Below, piece by piece: positions 56,544 to 64,000 of a DNA stretch of 64,000 nucleotides. The DNA lies in contig NZ_JANAFB010000012.1 of assembly GCF_024199905.1 (NCBI RefSeq), forward strand, positions 23,850-87,849, in the 5' to 3' direction. The notes beneath the pieces are model-generated. The model did not search any database, was not told the origin of the DNA, and saw only the letters and a list, made by a program, of their open reading frames with translations. The translations under genes were made by a program, and so were the position numbers. Numbering within the stretch: the first letter of the stretch is position 1; each line of letters opens with the position of its first letter. This DNA comes from Rothia santali (GTDB lineage Bacteria > Actinomycetota > Actinomycetes > Actinomycetales > Micrococcaceae).

Positions 56544-58132
56544 TGTCCACGCTGACGGGGACCGGGCGGCTGCTGCGCCACCTGATCCGGCGGGACGGCC
56601 GGCACTTCCTCCCGTGGATTGCGCTGGCCACGGCCCTGCCGGTCAGCTCCGTGATCGTCTACCCGCAGATCTTCCCGACCGAGCAGGACCGGGCCACCCT
56701 GGCCGCGACCATCGGCGGCAACCCGGCCCTGGGCCTGATCTTCGGACCGGCCCGGGACCTCGGCACCGTGGACGGCTTCAACGCGTGGCGGTGCCTCGCC
56801 CTGGGCGGGCTGCTCGCAGCGCTCGGCGCGATCTTCGCCGTCACCCGGGCCACGCGGGCCCAGGAGGACACGGGCCGGGCCGAGCTGCTGGCCTCGGGGG
56901 CCGTCGGCCGGTCCTCCTCGCTCGCGGCCGCCGTCGTGCTGGCCCTGGCCGGGTCGCTCGTGCTGGGGGCCGTGGCCGGGACGGGGACGGTGCTGGCCGG
57001 GGGCGGGGCGCATGCCTCGATCCTGCTCGGCGCCGGGTTCGCGGCCACCGGGTGGCTGTGCGCCGGCATCGCGGCCGTCGCGGCGCAGCTGGGCTCCACC
57101 GCGCGGGCCGCCAACTCGATCGCCGTCGCCGCCTTCGGCCTGATGTTCCTGCTGCGCGGGGTCCTCTACTCCCTCGAGGCGCCCGAGTGGACCACGTGGG
57201 CCAACCCCCTCGGCTGGGTCGCGGAGACCCAGCCGGCCACCCTCGACCGGTGGTGGCCCCTCGCGCCGGTCCTCGCGCTCGCTCTGGTGCTGGTGGCCGT
57301 GGCCTTCGTGCTGCGCGGGCGGCGGGACTACGGCGTCGGGTTCATCGCGATCCGCCCCGGCCGGGCGCGCGGGCGGATCCGGGGCTCGTGGGGGCTGATT
57401 TTGCGCCTGAACCGCGGGCCGATCGTCACCTGGACGATCTCCTTCATCGCGGTGGGCGCCATCCTGGGCCACTTCGCGGCCTCGGTGCACGACATCCTCG
57501 ACTCGAACGCCGCCGTCCAGCAGATCCTCGCGGCGGGGGCGACGACGCCGGTCGGCCTGGTCGAGGAGTTCCTGGTGACGATCATGAGCATGATCGGCAT
57601 CCTGGCCTCGATCCCCGGCGTGCAGACGATGATGAAGATGCGGACCGAGGAGGCCGAGGGCCGGCTCGAGCTGCTCACGACCTCCGGGGCCACCCGCCCG
57701 CGGTACTTCGCGGGCAACGCGCTGCTCGCCCTGGCCGCGCCGTCGGCCTACATGATGATCGGCGGGACCCTCGTGGCGGGGTTCGCGGCGTCGGCCGACA
57801 TCGGCGTCGGGTTCCGCGACGCCGTGCTGCAGGCCGCCGCGACCGTGCCGGCGGTGTGGACCGTGGTGGCGCTGGCGGTCGCGGTGACGGGGCTGCGGCC
57901 CGGCGTCGGGATCCTGGCGTGGGCGGGGGTGCTGATCTCCTTCACCCTCACGATCCTGGGCCCCACCTTCGAGCTCGACGACGCCGCGATGGCCGTCAGC
58001 CCCTTCTGGCACGTCCCCCGGGTCACCGCCGAGTCCCCGGACCTGACCGGGCTGCTGTGGGTCGCGGGGGTCACGCTGGTCCTGCTGGCCGCGGGCGCGG
58101 TGGGGTTCAGGCGCCGGGACCTGGGGCGGTGA
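56543..58132 (+). CDS. ABC transporter permease (putative exporter of polyketide antibiotics)
   Basis: 529 residues with about twelve transmembrane helices in two similar halves (start LRHLIRRDGRHFLPWIALAT; second half LILRLNRGPIVTWTISFIAV). Short soluble segments with RATRAQEDTGRAELLASGAV (about 98) and KMRTEEAEGRLELLTTSGAT (about 373) are the paired E-x-G-R-x-E-L-L elements that define this exporter family. It works with the ATP-binding protein encoded immediately upstream (TGATG overlap). Substrate unknown. A perfect 20-bp palindrome follows the stop codon. Confidence 0.9.
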   Translation: MSTLTGTGRLLRHLIRRDGRHFLPWIALATALPVSSVIVYPQIFPTEQDRATLAATIGGNPALGLIFGPARDLGTVDGFNAWRCLALGGLLAALGAIFAVTRATRAQEDTGRAELLASGAVGRSSSLAAAVVLALAGSLVLGAVAGTGTVLAGGGAHASILLGAGFAATGWLCAGIAAVAAQLGSTARAANSIAVAAFGLMFLLRGVLYSLEAPEWTTWANPLGWVAETQPATLDRWWPLAPVLALALVLVAVAFVLRGRRDYGVGFIAIRPGRARGRIRGSWGLILRLNRGPIVTWTISFIAVGAILGHFAASVHDILDSNAAVQQILAAGATTPVGLVEEFLVTIMSMIGILASIPGVQTMMKMRTEEAEGRLELLTTSGATRPRYFAGNALLALAAPSAYMMIGGTLVAGFAASADIGVGFRDAVLQAAATVPAVWTVVALAVAVTGLRPGVGILAWAGVLISFTLTILGPTFELDDAAMAVSPFWHVPRVTAESPDLTGLLWVAGVTLVLLAAGAVGFRRRDLGR

Positions 58133-58137
58133 GGCGT

Positions 58138-58157
58138 GTGACGCCGCGCGGCGTCAC
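58138..58157. terminator. Perfect 20-bp palindrome after the ABC operon
   Basis: GTGACGCCGCGCGGCGTCAC, 6 bases after the permease stop codon and 92 bases before the antiporter operon. It could be a terminator (no loop, no T run) or an operator for the operon that follows. Confidence 0.45.
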
Positions 58158-58248
58158 GCGAACACGCTCACAGCGAAGGCCCGTGCGCCCGCGCGTGAGG
58201 CGTCGATAGGATCGTGGAAGATCCCCGACCGAGGCCGAGGAGGTGCGT

Positions 58249-58650
58249 GTGCTCACCGTGCTCCTCGTCGCGACCGCCGCGCTGCTGGCGGGCAACCTCG
58301 TGGTCGTCCTTCTCGTGGTGGGCCGCCGGCGCGACGCCGGCTGGGTCCTCGCCGTGCTGCTGACCGGGACCACCGGGGCGGCGCTGACCGCGGTCCTGCT
58401 GGCGCTCGACGCCGTCCCCGCCCGCTTCCTCGACGTCGCCCTGGTGCTCACCGGCCTCGCCCTGGTCGGCACGGCCGCGTACGCCGCGGCCCGGCGGTCC
58501 CCTCGCGGTTCGACCGCCGGCCCGGCCGAGCCCGGTAGCCCCGCCGAGCCCGGTGGCCCGGCCGGGTCTCCCGAACCGGCAGGATCCCCCGGGTCCGCCG
58601 CCGCGTCCGAGCCTTCGCCCTCCCCCGGAACTCAGGGGGATCCCCGATGA
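58249..58650 (+). CDS. mnhF: Mrp-type antiporter subunit F (MnhF/MrpF)
   Basis: 133 residues from GTG 58249, 5 bases after GAGGAGG; the GTG at 58243 overlaps that site. Three transmembrane helices (LTVLLVATAALLAGNLVVVL, AVLLTGTTGAALTAVLLALD, FLDVALVLTGLALVGTAAYA), with LDVALVL in the third helix as in MrpF. The canonical D-R-V charge between helices 1 and 2 is replaced by GRRRDAGW. A Pro/Gly/Ser-rich tail of about 48 residues is unusual for this about 90-residue subunit. First gene of the antiporter operon; overlaps mnhG by ATGA. No mnhE precedes it. Confidence 0.78.
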   Translation: MLTVLLVATAALLAGNLVVVLLVVGRRRDAGWVLAVLLTGTTGAALTAVLLALDAVPARFLDVALVLTGLALVGTAAYAAARRSPRGSTAGPAEPGSPAEPGGPAGSPEPAGSPGSAAASEPSPSPGTQGDPR

Positions 58651-59078
58651 CCGTCCTGCTCGACGTCGTGGGCGCGGCGCTGGTCGTGGCCGGGGCCCTG
58701 TTCTTCACCGCCGGCACGATCGGGCTGCTGCGCTTCCCGGACGTGCGCACCCAGCTGCACGCCCTGACCAAGGCCGACACCCTGGGCCTCGGCCTGGTGC
58801 TGGGCGGCGCCGCGCTGATCGCGGGCAGCTGGGCCACGGCCGGGATCCTGCTGCTGGTCTGGCTGCTGGCCCTGGGGGCCGCGAGCGCCTCGGCCCACCT
58901 GCTGGCCCGGCGCGAGGCCGACGCCGCCGCATCCGGCGCGCCCGGCGTCGCCATGCCCCAGCCCGCAGCATCCGGCGTCGCCACGTCCGACCCCGCCGGG
59001 CCCGATGCCTCCGTTCCCGACGCCCCGGCGTCCGGCGCTGCCGCATCCCACACCTCCGTCCCCGAGGGCGGTGACTGA
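58647..59078 (+). CDS. mnhG: Mrp-type antiporter subunit G (MnhG/MrpG)
   Basis: 143 residues. Three helices and the subunit signature IGLLRFPDVRTQLHALTKAD followed by TLG (about residues 24-46), which is diagnostic for MrpG. The extra C-terminal 55 residues are Ala/Ser/Pro-rich and likely disordered. It belongs to a multisubunit Na+(K+)/H+ antiporter of the cytoplasmic membrane. Overlaps mnhF by ATGA and lies 5 bases before the next gene. Confidence 0.9.
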   Translation: MTVLLDVVGAALVVAGALFFTAGTIGLLRFPDVRTQLHALTKADTLGLGLVLGGAALIAGSWATAGILLLVWLLALGAASASAHLLARREADAAASGAPGVAMPQPAASGVATSDPAGPDASVPDAPASGAAASHTSVPEGGD

Positions 59079-59083
59079 TCCGG

Positions 59084-60172
59084 ATGCTCGACGCCGCCTC
59101 CCCGCACCAGACCGCGGGGCTCCTCGACCTCGTCCTGGCCGGGTGCGTCCTGGTCGGCGTCGTCGTCTCACTGTTCGGCCGCTCCCGGCGCGCCCAGGCC
59201 ATGGCCTTCCTGTGCCTGGGGGTGTTCATGACGTTCGTGTGGATGCGGCTGGGCAGCGTGGATGTGGCCCTCGCCGAGGCCGGGATCGGGACCGGGCTGC
59301 TCAGCGCGCTGCTGGTCCACGTCGCCGCTGGCGAGCGGGCGGGCCGGAGGGGCGGGTCGGTGGATGACTCGACCACTCGCGATGACCGGGTGATGCGGGC
59401 CGGTCGTGACGCGCGGGGCAGCGGGATCCCCCGCGGCGACCGGGGCGGACGGGGTGACCACGGCGGCCGAGGTGACCCGGGCGGGCGGACCGCGCGGGCG
59501 GGCCGGGCCGTGACCGGGCTGCTGGCCGGCGGCGTCGTCGCCGTCACCGCCGTGAGCGTGTGGACCGGGGCCCGGCACCGCCTGCCGGGCTGGGAGGGCG
59601 AGGTCGGCGAGCGGCTGCCCGGGGGCGTCTCCCACGAGGTCACCGGCGTGCTGCTGGACTTCCGGGCCTACGACACGCTGCTGGAGTCGGCCGTGCTGAT
59701 GGTCGCGGGGTTCGTGGTGCTCGCGCTCGGGCGGGATGGTGCGCCGGCCACGGGGCCGGCCTTCGGGGGCGGCGGCTCAGCGACGGCGTCGTGGCTGGTC
59801 CGCCTGTGCGCACCCGTGCTGCTGGTGCTCGGGGCGTGGCTGCTGTTCGCGGGCAGCTCCTCCCCCGGTGGCGCGTTCCAGTCCGGGGCCGTCCTGGCGG
59901 GCCTGCTCATCCTCCTGCGCATCGCGGGGGTCCGCACCGGGAGGTTCGACGCCGCGTGGCTGCGGCCGCTGTTGGTGCTCGGCGTCGTCGTCTTCGCCCT
60001 CGCCGCCGCCCTCGGGCCGCTGGCCGGCGGGGCCTGGCTGAGCTGGGGGCCGGGCTGGGCCTTCGCGGCGATCCTGACCGTGGAGACCTGCCTGACCGTC
60101 GGGATCGCCGCCGGCCTCTACCTGCTGTACCTCGGCCTGGCCAACCCCGTGACCGCGAGGAGTGATCGCTAG
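59084..60172 (+). CDS. DUF4040 (MbhD-like)-MnhB fusion subunit
   Basis: 362 residues. The N-terminal about 85 residues form the DUF4040 module, the part corresponding to the C-terminal region of MrpA, with VFMTFVWMRLGSVDVALAEAG (quoted in part: GSVDVALAEAGIGTGLLSAL). A disordered loop of about 55 residues rich in Gly, Arg and Asp follows. The rest is MnhB: LLFAGSSSPGGAFQSGAVLA (about 262-281; the S-x-P-G-G-x-F-Q-x-G signature) within four helices. Fusion of these two parts in this order resembles the Mbh-type arrangement. The stop is adjacent to mnhC. Confidence 0.82.
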   Translation: MLDAASPHQTAGLLDLVLAGCVLVGVVVSLFGRSRRAQAMAFLCLGVFMTFVWMRLGSVDVALAEAGIGTGLLSALLVHVAAGERAGRRGGSVDDSTTRDDRVMRAGRDARGSGIPRGDRGGRGDHGGRGDPGGRTARAGRAVTGLLAGGVVAVTAVSVWTGARHRLPGWEGEVGERLPGGVSHEVTGVLLDFRAYDTLLESAVLMVAGFVVLALGRDGAPATGPAFGGGGSATASWLVRLCAPVLLVLGAWLLFAGSSSPGGAFQSGAVLAGLLILLRIAGVRTGRFDAAWLRPLLVLGVVVFALAAALGPLAGGAWLSWGPGWAFAAILTVETCLTVGIAAGLYLLYLGLANPVTARSDR

Positions 60173-60457
60173 ATGACCGTCCTGGACCTCTACCTGCTGC
60201 TGGGCGCCGGGATCGCGCTCGCGGGGCTGATGCGGCTGCTGCTGGTCTCCGATCGCTTCGCGCGGCTGATCGCGATGAACGTCCTCGGGGTCGGCTCCCT
60301 GGCCCTGCTGCTGGCGCTCGCGGCGCGCTCCGCCCCGGTCGACCCGGTCCTGTCCGCGCTGGTCATCACGGGCCTGGTGATCACGGTGGCCTTCACCGGC
60401 GTCGGGGCCGTGCTGATCCGGCGCATCGAGGGCGAGGAGCGGGGTGGTGAGCCGTGA
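60173..60457 (+). CDS. mnhC: Mrp-type antiporter subunit C (MnhC/NuoK-like)
   Basis: 94 residues with three helices, homologous to NuoK. Seen: GIALAGLMRLLLVSDRFARL, LIAMNVLGVGSLALLLALAA and DPVLSALVITGLVITVAFTG, the last holding the P-x-x-x-A-L-V-I-T-x-I-V-I pattern of MrpC. The usual glutamate-type charge in the second helix is not obvious. It begins one base after the MnhB stop and overlaps the next gene by GTGA. Confidence 0.9.
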   Translation: MTVLDLYLLLGAGIALAGLMRLLLVSDRFARLIAMNVLGVGSLALLLALAARSAPVDPVLSALVITGLVITVAFTGVGAVLIRRIEGEERGGEP

Positions 60458-62349
60458 GCGCCGCGGAGACGGCGATGGGCGGGGCCGTCCTGCTACCGCT
60501 GCTGGCCGCGGCCCTCCTCGCGCTGCTGCCGGCGGCGCGGAGGCGCGCGGTCGGCTGCGGGGCCGCGGTCGCCACGGCGGGGCTGGTGCTGCTGACGGTC
60601 CGGGAGGTCTCGGCCGGGCGCACGGTAGAGGTCGCGCTGGGCGGGCACCGGGCGCCGCTGGGCATCGCGCTCTACGCCGACGGGCTCTCCGCGCTGTTCC
60701 TGGCCATGACGGCGGTGGTGGGGCTGGTGGTCTGCGGGTACGCGGCCCTGGTCCCCGCCTCGACGGGGATGCGCGCGGTGGCCGTCCGGGACCGCGCCCG
60801 GGCGACCGCCGCGGCGGTGGGCCGAGGGAATCCGGCGGCGGGTCCGGCTTCTCGGAGGGTCCGGCGGGTCCGGATCGCCCCACGGGTCCCGTCGGTCCGG
60901 ATCCCCGAATGGCGCGGCGGGTCCGGCGTCCCGGGCGAGTCCGGCGAGCCGGGCGGGCGGGTGCGCTGGACGGCGTCGAACCCGGGGTTCTGGCCGCTGT
61001 GGCTGGCCTGCTGGGCGGGGCTGAACGCGGTGTTCGTCTCCGGGGACCTGTTCAACACCTACGTCGGCCTCGAGCTGGTCGGGCTGAGCGCCGTCGGCCT
61101 CGTGGCGCTCGGCGGGCGCGGGGCCTGGGAGGCCGCCCTGCGCTACCTGTTCATCGCCGTGGCCGGATCCATCCTGTTCCTGATCGCCGCCGGGCTGATC
61201 GTCGCCGCGACCGGGACGCTCGACCTGCGCCTGGCCGCCGAGGTCGTCGCCGCCGACCAGCGGACCCACGGCACGGCCCTGCTGGCGCTCGTGCTGCTGA
61301 CCCTGGGGCTGTGCCTGAAGCTGGCGCTGATGCCCCTGCACGCCTGGCTCGTCCCGGCCCACGCGGGGTCGCCCAGCGCCGTCTCCCCGCTCATGTCGGC
61401 CCTGGTCATCAAGGCCTCGCTGTTCGTCCTGCTGCGCTGCTGGATCTGGCTGGTGGGCTCGGGGTTCGGCGACACGATCGGGCCCGCGGCGCAGGTCGCC
61501 GGCACCGACCAGGCCGCCGCGACCTGGCTCGGCTGGGTCCTGGGCGCGCTGGGCACGCTCGCCCTGCTGGCCGGGGGGCTGCTCGCGCTGCGCCAGACGC
61601 GCCTCAAGCCGCTCATCGCCTACTCGACGGTCGCGCAGGTGGGGTACTGGTTCCTGCTGTTCCCGATCCTCGTCGACCCCGCCTCGGCCACGCTGGAGGA
61701 TCGCGCGGTGACCACGCTGGCCGAGGCCTCGGTGGTCCCGGCCGCGATCGGCGGCGCCGTCGCCCTGGCCCTGGGCCACGGCCTGGCCAAGGCCGCGCTG
61801 TTCCTGGCCGCCGGGTTCCTGAAGGACCGCTACGGCACCGACGAGATCGAGGCCCTGCACGGCGCCGGCCGCCGCCATCCGGCCCTGGTGATGGCCATCG
61901 GCCTGGCCACCGTCGGGCTGGTCGGGCTGCCGCTCTCGCTCGGCTTCGCCGGGAAGTGGCAGCTGGCCACCGCGGCCGTGGCCTCGGGGCACTACTGGAT
62001 GCTGGCGGTGCTGGTCGCCGCGACCCTGCTCACCGCCGCCTACCTGCTGAAGGTCCTCGCCGCGCTGCTGATGGACGCCGACGACTCGATCTCCGACCTC
62101 GTGGCCGCGCCCCGCGGCGCGGACGGAGGCGCAGGCGGAGGCGCAGGCGGCGCTGCGGACGGAACCGCAGGCGAGGGTGCAAACAGCGGCGCGGACGACG
62201 GCACGGACGGCGCCGACGTCGCGACCGCGGACGACGCCGTCCCGGCCGCCGCCCAGCTCGCCCCCCTGGCGCTGGGCGTCCTGACGGTCCTGACCGGCCT
62301 GGCCGGCGTCTGGACCGCCGATCTCCTGGAGGTGGGAGCCCCGTGGTGA
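60454..62349 (+). CDS. mnhD: Mrp-type antiporter subunit D (NuoM/NuoN-like)
   Basis: 631 residues, about fourteen helices. Proton-channel motifs: FNTYVGLELVGLSAVGLVAL (key Glu, about 205), LCLKLALMPLHAWLVPAHAG (Lys and His, about 288-307), MSALVIKASLFVLLRC (Lys, about 315), LKPLIAYSTVAQVGYW (about 387) and HGLAKAALFLAAGFLKD (about 445). Two low-complexity inserts are unusual: an Arg/Pro/Gly stretch at about 115-170 and a Gly/Ala/Asp stretch at about 550-590. It overlaps mnhC (GTGA) and the next gene (GTGA). Confidence 0.88.
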   Translation: MSAAETAMGGAVLLPLLAAALLALLPAARRRAVGCGAAVATAGLVLLTVREVSAGRTVEVALGGHRAPLGIALYADGLSALFLAMTAVVGLVVCGYAALVPASTGMRAVAVRDRARATAAAVGRGNPAAGPASRRVRRVRIAPRVPSVRIPEWRGGSGVPGESGEPGGRVRWTASNPGFWPLWLACWAGLNAVFVSGDLFNTYVGLELVGLSAVGLVALGGRGAWEAALRYLFIAVAGSILFLIAAGLIVAATGTLDLRLAAEVVAADQRTHGTALLALVLLTLGLCLKLALMPLHAWLVPAHAGSPSAVSPLMSALVIKASLFVLLRCWIWLVGSGFGDTIGPAAQVAGTDQAAATWLGWVLGALGTLALLAGGLLALRQTRLKPLIAYSTVAQVGYWFLLFPILVDPASATLEDRAVTTLAEASVVPAAIGGAVALALGHGLAKAALFLAAGFLKDRYGTDEIEALHGAGRRHPALVMAIGLATVGLVGLPLSLGFAGKWQLATAAVASGHYWMLAVLVAATLLTAAYLLKVLAALLMDADDSISDLVAAPRGADGGAGGGAGGAADGTAGEGANSGADDGTDGADVATADDAVPAAAQLAPLALGVLTVLTGLAGVWTADLLEVGAPW

Positions 62350-63908
62350 CCGACTCGACGCTGACCGGGCTGCTCTCCTGGGTCCCGCCCCTGGTCCTGC
62401 TGCTGTCCCTGGGGGCCGCGCTGGCGATCTTCCCGCTCCGGGAGGACCGCGTGCGCACCCGCACCGCGGTGAACCTCGGCGCCGCCGTGCTGAAGGTGCT
62501 GCTGGTCGCGGCCCTGGTGCCGGTCGTCATCGACGCGAGCCTGCGCCCCGAGTTCTCGGTGCCCTTCCTGCCCGGCATCGACCTGGTGCTGCGCGTGGAC
62601 CCGCTCTCTGTCTACTTCGCGGGCCTCTCGGCCCTGCTGTGGCTGTGCACCACGATCTACGCGATCGGCTACCTCGAGGGCAGCCCGCAGCGCAGCCGCT
62701 TCTTCGGCTTCTTCAGCCTGTGCGTCACCGCCACCGTGGGGATCTCCTTCGCGGGGAACCTGGTGACCTTCCTGGTCTTCTACGAGCTGCTGACCCTGGT
62801 GACGTACCCGCTCGTGGCGCACGCGGGCACCCCCGCGGCCCTGCGCGCGGCGCGCGTCTACCTGCGCTACACGATCACCGGCGGGCTCGCGCTGCTGGTC
62901 GGTGTCGTGTGGCTGACCATCTACGCCGGGCCCGTGGACTTCGCCGAGGGCGGGGCGGAGGGCGTGCCGGCGCTGGCCGCGGCCACGCCCGGGGTCGCCG
63001 TCGTGATCTTCGTGCTGCTGGTCGGCGGGCTGGGGGTCAAGGCGGCGCTGGTCCCGCTGCACGGGTGGCTGCCGGGGGCGATGGTGGCCCCGGCCCCGGT
63101 CTCCGCGCTGCTGCACGCCGTCGCGGTGGTCAAGGCCGGCGTGTTCGGGATCGTGCGCGTGGTCGACGACGTCTACGGCATCGAGGTCTCCCGGTCCCTC
63201 GGGGTGCTGACCCCGCTGCTGGTCCTCGCCTGCGTGACGATCCTCTTCGGGTCCGTGCGCGCGCTGCAGGAGACGGATCTGAAGAAGCGGCTCGCCTACT
63301 CGACGGTCTCCCAGGTCAGCTACGTGGTGCTCGGCGTCGCGCTGGCCACGGTGGCGGGGACCGCGGGCGGGATCGTGCACCTGGTCCACCAGGGGATCAT
63401 GAAGATCACCCTGTTCTTCTGCGCCGGGCTGTTCGCGGAGGTGCTCAGGGCCAAGAGCATCGAGGACCTGCGGGGGCTCGGGCACCGGATGCCGTGGACC
63501 TCGGTCGCGTTCACGGTGGGCGCCTTCGGGATGATCGGGCTGCCGCCCACCGCGGGGTTCGTCTCCAAGTGGCAGCTGGGGCTCGGGGCCCTGGACTCCG
63601 AGCACCCGTGGGTGCTGGGGGTGCTCCTCGCCTCGTCGCTGCTCAACGCCGCCTACTTCCTGCCGGTGGTCTACCGCCTGTGGTTCCGCGCGCCGGACGC
63701 CGGCCGCTCCCCGGGCGCCGGAGGCTCCCCGGACGACGACGCCGTCCCGCGCGCCCTCACGGACCGCCTCCGCGTCCGGGAGCCCCGCGCCCTGCTGCTG
63801 CCGGCCCTGTTCACCGCCGGGTCCGTGGTGGCGCTGGGCCTGTTCGCCTCGTTCCCGTTCTCCCCGCTCGACGTCGCCCGCTACATCGCCGAGGGGGTCT
63901 TCCGGTGA
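62346..63908 (+). CDS. Second proton-translocating antiporter subunit (NuoL/NuoM family)
   Basis: 520 residues from GTG 62346 (GTGA overlap; GTG 62343 is also possible), about fourteen helices. Antiporter motifs: LVTFLVFYELLTLVTYPLVA (key Glu, about 140-159), GVKAALVPLHGWLPGAMVAP (about 225-244), VVKAGVFGIVRVVDDVYG (about 257), KKRLAYSTVSQVSYVVLG (about 308) and HQGIMKITLFFCAGLF (about 345). This is a second ion-pumping subunit beside MnhD in the same operon, resembling MrpA N-terminal/NuoL or Mbx-type subunits. The stop overlaps a further gene. Confidence 0.88.
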   Translation: MTDSTLTGLLSWVPPLVLLLSLGAALAIFPLREDRVRTRTAVNLGAAVLKVLLVAALVPVVIDASLRPEFSVPFLPGIDLVLRVDPLSVYFAGLSALLWLCTTIYAIGYLEGSPQRSRFFGFFSLCVTATVGISFAGNLVTFLVFYELLTLVTYPLVAHAGTPAALRAARVYLRYTITGGLALLVGVVWLTIYAGPVDFAEGGAEGVPALAAATPGVAVVIFVLLVGGLGVKAALVPLHGWLPGAMVAPAPVSALLHAVAVVKAGVFGIVRVVDDVYGIEVSRSLGVLTPLLVLACVTILFGSVRALQETDLKKRLAYSTVSQVSYVVLGVALATVAGTAGGIVHLVHQGIMKITLFFCAGLFAEVLRAKSIEDLRGLGHRMPWTSVAFTVGAFGMIGLPPTAGFVSKWQLGLGALDSEHPWVLGVLLASSLLNAAYFLPVVYRLWFRAPDAGRSPGAGGSPDDDAVPRALTDRLRVREPRALLLPALFTAGSVVALGLFASFPFSPLDVARYIAEGVFR

Positions 63909-64000
63909 TCATCGCCTCCGCCCTGCTGATCCCCCTGCTCTGCGCCGCGGTCATCGCGCTCGCCGGCGCCGCCCCGGCGCGGGTCCGGGGACCGCTGCGC
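63905..64000 (+). CDS. Start of a further antiporter-operon membrane subunit (3' truncated)
   Basis: GTG 63905 lies within the previous stop (GTGA). The 32 visible residues begin MIIASALLIPLLCAAVIAL, a first transmembrane helix as in NuoL/NuoM/MnhD proteins. The rest is beyond the window, so it is either a third ion-pumping subunit or another membrane component. Confidence 0.6.
   Translation, partial: MIIASALLIPLLCAAVIALAGAAPARVRGPLR

Overview
The window is very GC-rich DNA with tight, often ATGA/GTGA-overlapping genes, frequent GTG starts and strong GGAGG ribosome binding sites. Together with a GntR-controlled inositol cluster, a ScbR-like TetR protein, an MmyB-type XRE regulator and a 480-residue GAPDH-like protein, this points to an actinobacterium, most likely of the order Micrococcales. 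The genus cannot be fixed from the sequence alone. I see no phage, insertion sequence, CRISPR array or rRNA.

Region by region. 1-2.2 kb: the 3' part of a sodium:alanine symporter and a stand-alone Abi/HEPN gene. 2.3-15.2 kb: a cyclitol (inositol) catabolic region with two TIM-barrel isomerase/dehydratase genes, four Gfo/Idh/MocA dehydrogenases, iolB, a GntR/UTRA repressor, a TauE/SafE permease and an MFS sugar porter. Two copies of a TGTnAGGACA operator lie in its divergent promoters. iolA, iolC and iolD are absent here. A sulfide:quinone-reductase-like flavoprotein sits inside the region. 15.4-27.9 kb: housekeeping and accessory genes (pyrimidine-dimer glycosylase-like, DUF1731-type epimerase, RarD, CPBP protease, M18 aminopeptidase, GAPDH, PfkB kinase, YbhB, HAD, GDPD).

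27.9-28.65 kb is a gene-poor, AT-richer spacer with three related 44-bp elements. 28.65-32.2 kb holds a uracil permease-like and an OPT transporter. 32.5-35.2 kb is a chimeric open frame: an AlbA_2/Schlafen-type ATP-binding protein runs through a pure G/C tract into the back half of a GH3 glycosidase. 35.3-38.5 kb is a TetR-enolase-SDR-SDR operon with a clear operator. 38.8-42.2 kb is a CMD/AKR/cupin/RibD-like operon divergent from an XRE regulator. 42.5-45.4 kb is a decaying accessory tract (PadR, DUF1048, broken ABC ATPase, broken NAD(P)-binding oxidoreductase, an orphan ATP-grasp gene, a broken SRPBCC gene) ending at a tRNA-Ala(GGC).

45.5-58.1 kb: TetR, RecQ, a frameshifted PrmC-like methyltransferase, an OsmC protein, an M23-like peptidase, a flavin-dependent monooxygenase, a fumarate-reductase-type flavoprotein with a divergent LysR, and an ABC exporter. 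58.2-64 kb: an Mrp-type cation/proton antiporter operon in the order F-G-(DUF4040+B)-C-D-D-like, continuing past the window edge. This order recalls the archaeal membrane-bound hydrogenase (Mbh) arrangement rather than the classic mrpABCDEFG.

Several genes carry apparent frameshifts or joints at low-complexity G/C tracts (2.6, 19.9, 33.8 and 49.4 kb). Some of these may be sequencing or assembly errors rather than biology.
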